Assembly (NCBI RefSeq): GCF_001238275.1
Contig: NZ_LGTB01000008.1
Span: 1 to 64,000, forward strand
Source: Bradyrhizobium viridifuturi
GTDB taxonomy: Bacteria > Pseudomonadota > Alphaproteobacteria > Rhizobiales > Xanthobacteraceae
DNA: 64,000 nucleotides
Direction of reading: 5' to 3'
The notes below the pieces were generated by a model. The model was not told the origin of the DNA. It saw nothing but the letters and a program-made list of their open reading frames with translations, and did not search any database. The position numbers and the translations under genes are program-made. Below, one piece after another: positions 8,717-16,427 of the stretch; the first letter of the stretch is position 1; every line of letters starts with the position of its first letter.

Positions 8717-10057
8717 ATGCGACGACCTGATCCCTACCAGGAACGCGCCCGCGAACTCTGCCTCGCTGCGGGCATCGATCCGGATTCCCGCGTCGGCGAA
8801 GGCCGCGGCCAGCCGGCCTGGTGCCTGTATCGCGATGCCGCCCGCAAGGAGAAGCTTGCGCGCGAGGCCGATGCGGCCTCGGCGGAGATCGCGATGCTGC
8901 GCCCGCAGGAGGAGCGTTTCCAGAACGCGCCGCTGAAGGTATTCGGCGAGCATGACGCGGCGACCATCAAGCAGATGCGAAACTGCATGGCGGTCGGCAA
9001 CGTCGTGTCCGGCGTGATCTGTGCCGACGGCCATCTCGGCTATGCCCAGCCGGTCGGCGGCGTGATCGCCTACGAGAAGCAGATCAGCATCTCCGGCGTC
9101 GGCTTCGACATCGGCTGCGGCAACATGGCCGCGCGGCTCGACGTGCGCTTCGACGACATCCGCGAGACCGTCCCGACCATCATCCGCGACGTTGCCAAGG
9201 TGATCTCCTTCGGCATCGGCCGGAAGAACGTCGAGAAGGTCGAGCACGCGCTGTTCGACGATAGCGACGCCTGGCGCGAGAGCGACATGGAGGCATACCG
9301 GCAGAAGGCCGTCGGCCAGCTCGGCACGGTCGGCTCCGGCAACCACTATGTCGACCTGATGCGCGACGAGGCAGGCTTCGTCTGGATCGGCGTTCACTTC
9401 GGAAGCCGCGGGCTCGGGCACACCAGCGCGACCCGCTACCTCAAGGCCGCCGGCGGCAAGGACGGGATGAATGTTCCGCCCGCCATCGTCGACGAGGATT
9501 CCGAACTTGGGCGCCGCTACATCGCCGCGATGCAGCTTGCGGGCCGCTATTCCTATGCGGGCCGCGAGTGGGTCGTGGATCGTGTCCGTCAGATCATCGG
9601 CGGCCAGATCACCGAGTCCGTGCACAACCACCACAACTATGCCTGGCGGGAAAGGCATGACGGCAAGGATTTGTGGGTGGTGCGCAAGGGCGCGACGCCG
9701 GCCTTCCCCGGACAGCGGGGCTTTGTCGGCGGGTCGATGGGCGATGATGCCGTCATTCTCGAGGGCATCGATAGTCCGGAGGCCAAGGCCTCGCTCTACT
9801 CGACGGTGCACGGCGCCGGCCGGCTGTTCGGCCGCAACGAAGCGAAGCGCCGCTTCACGCGCGAGGAGATGGACCGCTGGCTCAATGAGCGCGGCGTCAC
9901 GCTTGTCGGCGCCGATCTCGACGAGAGCCCGATGACCTATCGGCGCCTGCCGGAGGTGCTTGCCCACCACGCCGGAACGGTGAAGGTGCTGCACACGCTG
10001 CGGCCGTTTGCCGTGGCCATGGCCGGTGAAGGCGAGTTCGATCCGTTCAAGGACTAA
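8717..10057 (+). CDS. rtcB: RtcB family RNA ligase
   Basis: A 446-residue RtcB protein. The family joins RNA 2',3'-cyclic phosphate or 3'-phosphate ends to 5'-OH ends using GTP and Mn2+. All expected ligands are visible: C134 in GFDIGCGNMA, H210 in GSGNHYVDL, H227 in VHFGSRGLG, the His cluster 303-306 in SVHNHHNYAW, and the guanylylated H365 in STVHGAGR. The first 75 residues (DPYQERARELC...GRGQPAWCLYRDAARKEK) are an extension ahead of the usual fold, so this is a distinct subfamily. The ATG at 8717 follows AGCAGGAACC. A longer in-frame opening from 8336 reads through the terminator hairpins and is rejected. A hairpin and a tRNA gene follow immediately. Confidence 0.9.
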   Translation: MRRPDPYQERARELCLAAGIDPDSRVGEGRGQPAWCLYRDAARKEKLAREADAASAEIAMLRPQEERFQNAPLKVFGEHDAATIKQMRNCMAVGNVVSGVICADGHLGYAQPVGGVIAYEKQISISGVGFDIGCGNMAARLDVRFDDIRETVPTIIRDVAKVISFGIGRKNVEKVEHALFDDSDAWRESDMEAYRQKAVGQLGTVGSGNHYVDLMRDEAGFVWIGVHFGSRGLGHTSATRYLKAAGGKDGMNVPPAIVDEDSELGRRYIAAMQLAGRYSYAGREWVVDRVRQIIGGQITESVHNHHNYAWRERHDGKDLWVVRKGATPAFPGQRGFVGGSMGDDAVILEGIDSPEAKASLYSTVHGAGRLFGRNEAKRRFTREEMDRWLNERGVTLVGADLDESPMTYRRLPEVLAHHAGTVKVLHTLRPFAVAMAGEGEFDPFKD

Positions 10058-10079
10058 AGCGAGGCGTACGCGCCTCGCT
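10058..10079 (+). repeat. Perfect hairpin between rtcB stop and tRNA-Cys
   Basis: AGCGAGGCG (10058-10066) and CGCCTCGCT (10071-10079) form a perfect 9-bp stem with a TACG loop. The stem begins at the base after the rtcB TAA and ends 2 nt before the tRNA. It has no T run, so it is not a classical terminator. It may protect the rtcB mRNA 3' end or guide processing of the tRNA 5' end. Confidence 0.7.
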
Positions 10080-10081
10080 CA

Positions 10082-10156
10082 GGTGTGGTGGCGAAATGGG
10101 AACGCTGCGGTCTGCAAAACCGCCATGAGCCGGTTCGACTCCGGCCCACACCTCCA
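10082..10156 (+). tRNA. tRNA-Cys (anticodon GCA)
   Basis: A complete cloverleaf can be drawn. The acceptor stem is GGTGTGG/CCACACC, the D arm GCG-AAATGGGAA-CGC, the anticodon stem GCGGT/ACCGC with loop CTGCAAA (anticodon GCA), the variable region CATGA, and the T arm GCCGG/CCGGC with loop TTCGACT. The discriminator is T73, typical of tRNA-Cys, and CCA is encoded at 10154-10156. Conserved bases T8, A14, G18-G19, T54-T55-C56 and A58 are present, so it looks functional. It lies 25 bp after the rtcB stop codon on the same strand and is probably co-transcribed with it. Confidence 0.93.
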
Positions 10157-10221
10157 AGGCTTCACGTCCAAAGCTTCACGTCCAGGCTTCACGTCCGAGG
10201 CTTCACCTTCAAGGCTTGTTG
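10153..10221 (+). repeat. 14-bp tandem repeat starting on the tRNA 3' end
   Basis: Units of about 14 bp run without gaps: TCCAAGGCTTCACG (10153), TCCAAAGCTTCACG (10167), TCCAGGCTTCACG (10181, one base short), TCCGAGGCTTCACC (10194) and TTCAAGGCTTGTTG (10208). The first unit begins with the discriminator and CCA of the tRNA. The remaining sequence to 10359 shows no further structure that I can support. Confidence 0.8.
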
Positions 10222-10359
10222 CCTGTCCCGGACCAGGAAGCTATCCTGGTGCTGCCCGTCGAGAGCGTCTCCGGGCGATCCCCCAGACCTGCAAGTGCCG
10301 TCAGGCGTTCCGCGATCGCGGACCGCCTGCTCTCACGATCGCAAGCAAAGGACCTTCTC

Positions 10360-10911
10360 TTGAACGATCGCTTTGTCCTGATCTCCGGCTGCTCGGGCGG
10401 CGGCAAGTCGACGCTGCTGGCCGAGTTGCACGCACGCGGTTATCCGGTTGTCGAAGAGCCCGGCCGCCGCATCATCGCCGATGAGCTAGCGTCCGGCGGC
10501 ACGGCCCTGCCCTGGGTCGATGCGCCGGCGTTCCTGCGCCGCGCCATCGACGTCGCGCTGAAGGATATGGCGACCGCCAAGGCCCAAGCCGGATGGGTGT
10601 TCTTCGATCGCGGCCTCGTCGATGCGGCCTCGGCGCTGGAGGCATTGACGGGCGAGACGGTGCTGCGCCCGATCTGCGCCGCCCGTCGCTACCACCGGCG
10701 CGTGTTCGTTACGCCGCCATGGCCCGAGATTTACGTCACCGACACCGAACGCCGCCACGGCTTCGAGGCGGCGGCAGCTGAGTATCACCGGCTGGTGCAG
10801 ACGTTTCCGATGCTCGGCTACGACGTCATCGACCTGCCGAAGATCTCGCCATCCGAGCGCGCCGATTTCGTGCTGACGACGCTCGGCAGCGGCGGCGCAT
10901 CGACGGCTTGA
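10360..10911 (+). CDS. P-loop NTPase of the AAA_28 type
   Basis: A 183-residue protein with a Walker A motif near its N-terminus (ISGCSGGGKSTLL) and a Walker B-like strand GWVFFDRGL. The later part (PEIYVTDTERRHGFEAAAAEYHRL) has a basic lid like that of small nucleoside or nucleotide kinases. The best start is the TTG at 10360, preceded by AAGGA at 8 nt and giving MNDRFVLISG; the open frame upstream to 10216 runs through the tandem repeat. It lies on the same strand, 203 bp after the tRNA that follows rtcB. A polynucleotide-kinase role is possible but is only inference from position. Confidence 0.75.
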   Translation: MNDRFVLISGCSGGGKSTLLAELHARGYPVVEEPGRRIIADELASGGTALPWVDAPAFLRRAIDVALKDMATAKAQAGWVFFDRGLVDAASALEALTGETVLRPICAARRYHRRVFVTPPWPEIYVTDTERRHGFEAAAAEYHRLVQTFPMLGYDVIDLPKISPSERADFVLTTLGSGGASTA

Positions 10912-10932
10912 TCAAACGAACCAACAGCGCTC

Positions 10933-13443
10933 CTAGAACGACGTCCCGCCACCGAACCGGAACTCCTGCACGATGTCGTACTTGCCCTTCGTGATCGGCA
11001 CAGCGTAGTCGAAGCGCAGCGGCCCGAACGGCGACGCCCAGATCAGGCCGACGCCGACCGAGGTCCTCACCACGTTCTCATCGTCATACTGCAGGCCGCA
11101 TTTGCAGGCGGCGGTGTTCACTTCACCGGTCGCGGCCCACGACGTCGGGCCTTCATATCCCCACAGCGAGCCGGCATCGGCGTAGACCGCCCCCTTCAGC
11201 CCAACCTCCGAGGGCAGGAACCAGAACGGCATCTGCAGCTCCATCGACGCGCCCCAATATTTGGTGCCGCCGAGCGCATCCCCGACCGCCCCGAAACTCG
11301 CATAGGTAATATCGCGCGGCCCGATGCCGTTGGTGGCAAAGCCACGCACGAGGTTCGGCCCCATCTGGAAATGATCCAGCATGCGCAGGTCGTTGTCCCC
11401 GACCTTGGTGAGCACGCCGCCCTGCAGGTGAATCAGTCCGACGAGATCGGACACCAGCGGGGTGTAGTATTTCGCGTCGACCGCGCTCTTCAGATACGTC
11501 ACATCGCCGCCGACGCCGGCAAAATCCTGCTTGAAGTCGATCAGCAGGCCGTCGGTCGGGTTCTTGTTGTTGTCGAGGGTGTTGTAGGTCAGGGTGTAGC
11601 CGATCATCGAGGTCCAGGTCGCACCTGCGGCCAGCTCCTTGCGCACTGGCAAGGTGGACTCGCCGTCGCCGTAGCAGCCATAACCATAAAGCCCCGACGA
11701 GACCGAGTTCGTCGGATCGACGCCGCCGAGCACGCTCTTGATGTAGGCTGGCGTCGGATTGAATGCGAGCGATGTGTTGGACGCATTGTTGTTGCAATTG
11801 TCGTAGGCGCTATCGAGCGAGACTTCCTGCTGGTACAGCGAATAGCGCAACTGCAGCGTCAGGTCCTCGCGCAAGGCAAGACCCAGCCGCGGCGAGAACC
11901 CGATCGTCTTCACGCCGTAGGTCGTGTAGGTCGTCGGCAGCTGCTCCTTGTAATAGGCATCGAGCCCGAGCGCGACGCGGTAGTCGAGCAGATACGGCTC
12001 GACAAAGGACAGCGACAGGCCGCGCGAGTACTGGCCGTAGCTGACCGATGCCTTCGCGAACAGGCCACGGCCGAGCAGATTGCGTTCGGAGACGCTGACT
12101 TCGGCAAGCGCGCCGTCGGTCGTGGAATAGCCGCCCGAGACGGAGAAGTCGCCGGTCGACTTTTCCTCCAGATCGACAACCAGGATCACGCGATCGCTCG
12201 ATGAGCCCGGCTCGGTGGTGATCTTGACCGTCTTGAAGTAGTCCAGATTCTTCAGCCGCCGTTCGGCGCGATCGACCAGCGCGCGGTTATATGCATCGCC
12301 CTCGGAGAGATCGAACTCGCGCCGGATCACGTAGTCGCGCGTGCGGCCGTTGCCGCGGATGTCGATCCGCTCGATATAGGTCCGCGGCCCCTCCTCTATG
12401 CGAAACACGATCCCCACGGTGTGGGCCTCGAAATTGCGATCGCCATCCGGACGAACCACGGCGAAGGCGTAACCGCGGCGCGACGCCTCGATCTGCATGT
12501 CCTCGACCGACTTCTCGACCGCCTCGGCATTGTAGAGCGAGCCCTCGCTGACGCGCGAGAGCGAGCGCAGACTATTCGGGTCGAAGCCCGCGATCGTCGA
12601 TCGCAAGCTCACGGCGGCAACGCGGTACTGCTGTCCCTCGTCGATCTTGAACGTGACCTGAAAACCCTTGTGTTCCGGGTCATACTCGGCGAGCGCGGCC
12701 ACGACCTGCACGTCGGCATAGCCGTGCTTCAGATAGAAGCGGCGGATCAGGTCGCGATCGGCCTCGACACGGTCGGGGTCGTAGATGTTGGCGGTGCCGA
12801 GGAAGCTCAGGAAGTTCGTCTCATGGGTCTTGATCACGTCCTTCAGGCGCGCCGCCGAATAGCTGTCGTTGCCCATGAACTCGATTGTCTTGATTCCGGT
12901 CTTCGCTCCCTCGTCGATGGTGAAGACGAGATCGACGCGGTTGTTCGAGCGTTCGATGATCTCCGGCTTGACGCGTACATCGTAGCGGCCCGAGTGGCGG
13001 TAGATCTCGGCGATGCGCAGCGCGTCCGACTGCACCATCGGCCGCGACAGCGTGCCGCGCGGCTTGGACTGCACCTCCGCCGTGAGCTGCTCATCCTTGA
13101 CCTTCTTGTTGCCCTCGAACGCGACCCGGTCGATCACCGGATTCTCGATTACCGAAACGATGACCCGGCCGCCGGTATGACTGATCTTGACGTCCTGGAA
13201 CAGGCCAGTCGCGACCAGCTCCTTGAGGCCGTCGTCGATGGCGGCCTGATCGAGACGGCCGCCGGGCCCCGGCCTGAAATAGGAGCGAATGGTCTCCGCC
13301 TCGACCCTGCGGTTGCCTTCGATCGTGATCGCATCAACCGATTGGGCTGCTGCGGGTGCCAACACCAGCCATGTCACCGATGTCGCCGGGATCGAACACC
13401 CCATGAGCACGATCGCTGCGACCAAGCTCCGCCACGTCTTCAT
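10933..13443 (-). CDS. bamA: BamA-family outer membrane protein assembly factor
   Basis: An 836-residue full-length BamA/Omp85 protein. Residues 1-34 are a signal peptide ending at AAAQS. About residues 36-430 form five POTRA domains (for example VDAITIEGNRRVEAETI and DYVIRREFDLSEGDAYN). The remainder is the 16-strand barrel, ending in an aromatic C-terminus (FRFGGGTSF) suited to barrel insertion. The conserved loop 6 VRGF motif is present in LVRGFATNG. It acts in outer-membrane protein insertion. It is not next to rseP, lpxD or fabZ, so it may be a second copy. It is divergent from a two-component system. Cysteines in predicted outer loops (DNCNN, YGCYG, CKCG) are unusual. Confidence 0.9.
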   Translation of the reverse strand: MKTWRSLVAAIVLMGCSIPATSVTWLVLAPAAAQSVDAITIEGNRRVEAETIRSYFRPGPGGRLDQAAIDDGLKELVATGLFQDVKISHTGGRVIVSVIENPVIDRVAFEGNKKVKDEQLTAEVQSKPRGTLSRPMVQSDALRIAEIYRHSGRYDVRVKPEIIERSNNRVDLVFTIDEGAKTGIKTIEFMGNDSYSAARLKDVIKTHETNFLSFLGTANIYDPDRVEADRDLIRRFYLKHGYADVQVVAALAEYDPEHKGFQVTFKIDEGQQYRVAAVSLRSTIAGFDPNSLRSLSRVSEGSLYNAEAVEKSVEDMQIEASRRGYAFAVVRPDGDRNFEAHTVGIVFRIEEGPRTYIERIDIRGNGRTRDYVIRREFDLSEGDAYNRALVDRAERRLKNLDYFKTVKITTEPGSSSDRVILVVDLEEKSTGDFSVSGGYSTTDGALAEVSVSERNLLGRGLFAKASVSYGQYSRGLSLSFVEPYLLDYRVALGLDAYYKEQLPTTYTTYGVKTIGFSPRLGLALREDLTLQLRYSLYQQEVSLDSAYDNCNNNASNTSLAFNPTPAYIKSVLGGVDPTNSVSSGLYGYGCYGDGESTLPVRKELAAGATWTSMIGYTLTYNTLDNNKNPTDGLLIDFKQDFAGVGGDVTYLKSAVDAKYYTPLVSDLVGLIHLQGGVLTKVGDNDLRMLDHFQMGPNLVRGFATNGIGPRDITYASFGAVGDALGGTKYWGASMELQMPFWFLPSEVGLKGAVYADAGSLWGYEGPTSWAATGEVNTAACKCGLQYDDENVVRTSVGVGLIWASPFGPLRFDYAVPITKGKYDIVQEFRFGGGTSF

Positions 13444-13730
13444 TCCACACCTCGCAAACAAGCCGCCCGTTGTGACGGGATGCTGATGGCTGCGGTGTGG
13501 CTGCCGGATTGCGGGATTATTTCCAGTGATTGGGGACTGTGAGCGCCGAACGACGCGGCCATCGGCCCGGTTTGTTTCCGCCTGCCGGCGCTGCTTACAG
13601 TTCAGAAACATTATGCTTACGAAAAGGCGCAATGCCGCCCACAAGCGACGCGCATGCTGGTCGATTGGTGGCCAAGCCAACGCGCCGGAATGCGCGCAAA
13701 TGCCCTTATGACGAGGCCCAGTCGCGGACC

Positions 13731-14453
13731 ATGCTTGCACACACGCCAAAGATCCTGGTCGTCGAGGACGACCTGCCAACCAGAGACCTGATTGCCCGCT
13801 ATCTCCGCGACCAATCCTGCCTGGTGGCCACGGCCTCGAACGGCAGGGAAATGGATCGTTACCTTGCCGGCCACTCGCTCGATCTCGTCGTGCTCGATCT
13901 GATGCTGCCGGGAGAGGATGGACTGACCCTGTGCCGCCGCCTGCGCGGCGACTCGACGATCCCGATCATCATGCTCACAGCGAAGGGCGAGGACCTCGAC
14001 CGGATCCTCGGCCTCGAGATGGGAGCGGACGATTATCTCGCCAAACCGTTCAATCCGCGCGAGCTGCTGGCGCGGATCAACGCCGTTCTGCGCCGCCAGG
14101 CCCAGGCCGGCCTCGCCGGACGCTCCGGCCAGAGCGCGGCGCGCCTGCGCTTCCAGGACTGGACCATCGACCTTCGCCTGCGCGAGCTGCGCGATCCCGA
14201 CGGCGCCCAGGTCCCGCTGACCAGCGCCGAGTTCGACCTGCTGCAGGCGTTCTGCGAACGGCCCGGCCGGATCCTGACGCGCGATGGCCTGCTGACCATG
14301 ACGCGCAGCCGCCCGGCCAGTCCATTCGGACGCAGCATCGACGTGCTGGTCAGCCGGCTCCGCCGCAAGCTCGACGCGGGCGAAGGGCCGTCGATCATCA
14401 GGACGGTGCGCACCGGCGGCTACATCTTCACGCCGCATGTTGAGGACGCATGA
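13731..14453 (+). CDS. OmpR/PhoB-family response regulator
   Basis: A 240-residue response regulator. The receiver domain (1-120) has acidic residues D13 and D14, phosphoacceptor D56 in VVLDLMLPGEDG, T83 and K105 in LAKPFNP. The C-terminal winged helix (about 145-235) includes LTSAEFDLLQAF and RSIDVLVSRLRRKL. It overlaps the downstream kinase by 4 bp (ATGA), so the two are translationally coupled partners. The ATG at 13731 is chosen because the longer frame from 13530 lacks domain sequence. The 287 bp between it and bamA must hold both promoters. Confidence 0.9.
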   Translation: MLAHTPKILVVEDDLPTRDLIARYLRDQSCLVATASNGREMDRYLAGHSLDLVVLDLMLPGEDGLTLCRRLRGDSTIPIIMLTAKGEDLDRILGLEMGADDYLAKPFNPRELLARINAVLRRQAQAGLAGRSGQSAARLRFQDWTIDLRLRELRDPDGAQVPLTSAEFDLLQAFCERPGRILTRDGLLTMTRSRPASPFGRSIDVLVSRLRRKLDAGEGPSIIRTVRTGGYIFTPHVEDA

Positions 14454-15754
14454 GCTGGACCCGCAGGATTGCCGCACTGTTCAGCTTCCGGCGGATCAGC
14501 GGCCAGATCGCCGCGCTGATCCTGCTTTCGCTGGTGTTGATCCACGCGCTGATCGGGCTCTATGTCATCGGCCAGAAACCGAGGTCATTTCCGGACCGGC
14601 CCGTCCACCAGTTCGAAATGATCGCAAAGCTGCTGGCCGAGAGCCCCGCGGCCGATCGCGCAACGGTGCTGCAAGCTGCCAGGCGAGCCTTCCCTCAGTT
14701 GCACATTGTGCTGCATGAGGCAGGCCCAAGTACAACCAGCGATCCGCTGTCCTCCGCGAAGGCGGTGCCGGCCACGATCCGGTTGCCCGACGGAGCGATG
14801 GTCGAAGCGACGATCGGCTCGACAAAACTGCCGCCCTTCTTCGGCGGCTTCTGGGTCAGCACCATCCTGTTCCTGTTCGTCAGCGTTACGCTGCTCGGCG
14901 TGTGGGCCGGTCGTGCGCTCAGCGCGCCGCTGTCCGCCTTTGCCCGCGCCGCCGAGAATTTCAGCATCAGCCAGGCGGCCGCTCCGCTGCCGGAAAGCGG
15001 CCCGGAGGAAATCCGCGCCGCGGCGGTCGCGCTCAATCGCATGCGCGAACGCATCACCACGCTGATGAATGACCGCACGCGGATGCTGGCCGCCATCAGT
15101 CACGATCTGCGAACGCCGATCACCCGGCTGCGGCTGCGGTCCGAATATATCGAGAACGACGCCCAGCGTGCGGAGACCCTGCACGACCTCGACCAGATGC
15201 AGGCCATGCTGGAATCCGTGCTGTCGTTTCTGAGCGGCGGCAGCGCGGCGAAGCCGACCCTTGTGAACGTGGCCGCGCTTCTGCAGACGATTGGCGAGCA
15301 ATTCTCCGATTGCGGTCATGTCGTGCGTTACCAGGGCCCGGTCAGGGCCTCGCTGCTGATCCGCCCCGGCGACATCAGCCGCACCGTGACCAACCTCGTC
15401 GAAAACGCCCTGCGGTTCGGCAGCGAGGTCAACATCCGGCTGACGGCATCCACGCATCAGACCATCATCGACGTCTCGGACGACGGCCCGGGGATTCCGG
15501 AGCATCGCCGCGCCGAAATGCTGAAGCCCTTCGTCCGCGGCGACGAGGCCCGCACCATGGACGAGAAGAGCGGGTTTGGACTCGGTCTTTCAATCGCTCA
15601 GGCCATGGTGAGTGGTCATGGTGGCGAGCTGTCCCTGCACGACAACGCACCGCACGGCCTGCTCGTCCGCATCAGATTGCCGGGAGCCACGCATCTCGGA
15701 TCGGATCGAAGCGGGGCGAGCCCGTCTCGATCAGAGCTTCGCGAGCTCGCGTAG
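14450..15754 (+). CDS. EnvZ-like sensor histidine kinase
   Basis: A 434-residue kinase partnered with the regulator just upstream. Transmembrane helices lie at about 20-42 and 132-155 and flank a short periplasmic loop of about 90 residues. A HAMP-like segment follows, then the H-box AAISHDLRTPITRL with phospho-acceptor H218, the N-box TNLVENALRFG (N315, N319), the G1 box DDGPG and the G2 box GFGLGL. The sensed signal is unknown. The neighbouring divergent bamA suggests an envelope signal, but no shared operator could be identified by eye. Confidence 0.9.
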   Translation: MSWTRRIAALFSFRRISGQIAALILLSLVLIHALIGLYVIGQKPRSFPDRPVHQFEMIAKLLAESPAADRATVLQAARRAFPQLHIVLHEAGPSTTSDPLSSAKAVPATIRLPDGAMVEATIGSTKLPPFFGGFWVSTILFLFVSVTLLGVWAGRALSAPLSAFARAAENFSISQAAAPLPESGPEEIRAAAVALNRMRERITTLMNDRTRMLAAISHDLRTPITRLRLRSEYIENDAQRAETLHDLDQMQAMLESVLSFLSGGSAAKPTLVNVAALLQTIGEQFSDCGHVVRYQGPVRASLLIRPGDISRTVTNLVENALRFGSEVNIRLTASTHQTIIDVSDDGPGIPEHRRAEMLKPFVRGDEARTMDEKSGFGLGLSIAQAMVSGHGGELSLHDNAPHGLLVRIRLPGATHLGSDRSGASPSRSELRELA

Positions 15755-15811
15755 ACCGAACTTCGGGTCGCGTTCGTCCGCGGCTCGGCCGGCACGCTAT
15801 GCAGCCGCCGA

Positions 15812-16279
15812 TCAGCCCTTCTTCGGATCGCCGCGCGTGTGATGCAGCAGATTGTCGCGCAGCCTGACCACACTCTTCTGCACGATCGGAAATTCGTCGC
15901 CGAGCCCGGTGGCTTCGACCAGCGACGCGTTGATCTCCTTGTCGAGCAGGCGCCGGCCGGCCGGCGTCAGGCTCACCCGCACCTGCCGCTCGTCGGCGGG
16001 ATCGCGGGTACGGCTGATGTAGCCGCTCTGCTCCAGCTTCTTGAGGATCGGCGTCAGCGTGTTGGATTCCAGGAACAACTTTTCGCCGAGCGCGCTGACG
16101 GTCTGCTCGTCCGCCTCCGACAGCGCGATCAGGGCAATGTACTGGGTGTAGGTCAGGCCGAACGCGTCGAGAATCGGCTTGTAGGCGCGGCCGAAGGCCA
16201 GATTGGCCGAATAGACCGCAAAGCACAGAAAACTCGATAGTTTTCGGCCCTTTGTGTCGGCCTTGGACGAACGGGTCAC
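15812..16279 (-). CDS. ohrR: OhrR-type MarR-family peroxide sensor
   Basis: A 155-residue MarR-family repressor of the organic hydroperoxide-sensing OhrR group. The reactive cysteine is C19 in FLCFAVYSANLA, the canonical position and context for OhrR. The winged helix follows in LTYTQYIALIAL...LGEKLFLESNTLTPILKKLEQSGYISR. The GTG at 16279 has GGAGA about 7 nt upstream and gives the normal family length; the longer open frame crosses the operator region and is rejected. It is divergent from ohr with recognisable operators between them. Oxidation of C19 is expected to release it from DNA. Confidence 0.9.
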   Translation of the reverse strand: MTRSSKADTKGRKLSSFLCFAVYSANLAFGRAYKPILDAFGLTYTQYIALIALSEADEQTVSALGEKLFLESNTLTPILKKLEQSGYISRTRDPADERQVRVSLTPAGRRLLDKEINASLVEATGLGDEFPIVQKSVVRLRDNLLHHTRGDPKKG

Positions 16280-16323
16280 GGGCGTCTCCGGAGTTTGTGA
16301 AGTCCAGACCAATATAAATCGTA

Positions 16324-16338
16324 TCCGATTAAATCGGA
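16324..16338. promoter_or_regulatory. OhrR operator 1
   Basis: A perfect 15-bp palindrome, TCCGATTAAATCGGA, lies just upstream of the ohr -35 element and 45 bp from the ohrR start. A near-identical site lies at 16382-16394. Its position between divergent ohrR and ohr makes OhrR the obvious ligand. Confidence 0.75.
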
Positions 16339-16343
16339 AGAGC

Positions 16344-16372
16344 TTGACACCGCCTGACCCGGGATCTATTTC
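16344..16372 (+). promoter_or_regulatory. ohr promoter
   Basis: TTGACA (16344-16349), a 17-bp spacer and TATTTC (16367-16372) form a good sigma-70-type promoter for ohr. It is bracketed by the two OhrR operator palindromes, so repressor bound to both would cover it. Confidence 0.7.
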
Positions 16373-16381
16373 AACTCGCAT

Positions 16382-16394
16382 CCGATTAGATCGG
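16382..16394. promoter_or_regulatory. OhrR operator 2
   Basis: CCGATTAGATCGG matches the core of operator 1 with one central change. Its centre is 57 bp from that of operator 1, close to the expected ohr transcription start. Confidence 0.7.
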
Positions 16395-16427
16395 CTACGA
16401 TGTATATTCATCCAAAAGGAGTTCGCC

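Noticed and set aside
13386..13443. Lipoprotein lipobox in the BamA leader (LMGC)
   Set aside because: The Cys is within a longer hydrophobic leader that ends at a standard AAAQS cleavage site, and BamA is not a lipoprotein.
13444..13779. Longer BamA start at 13779
   Set aside because: The signal peptide begins at MKTWRSLV (13443); the upstream residues are not coding in character.
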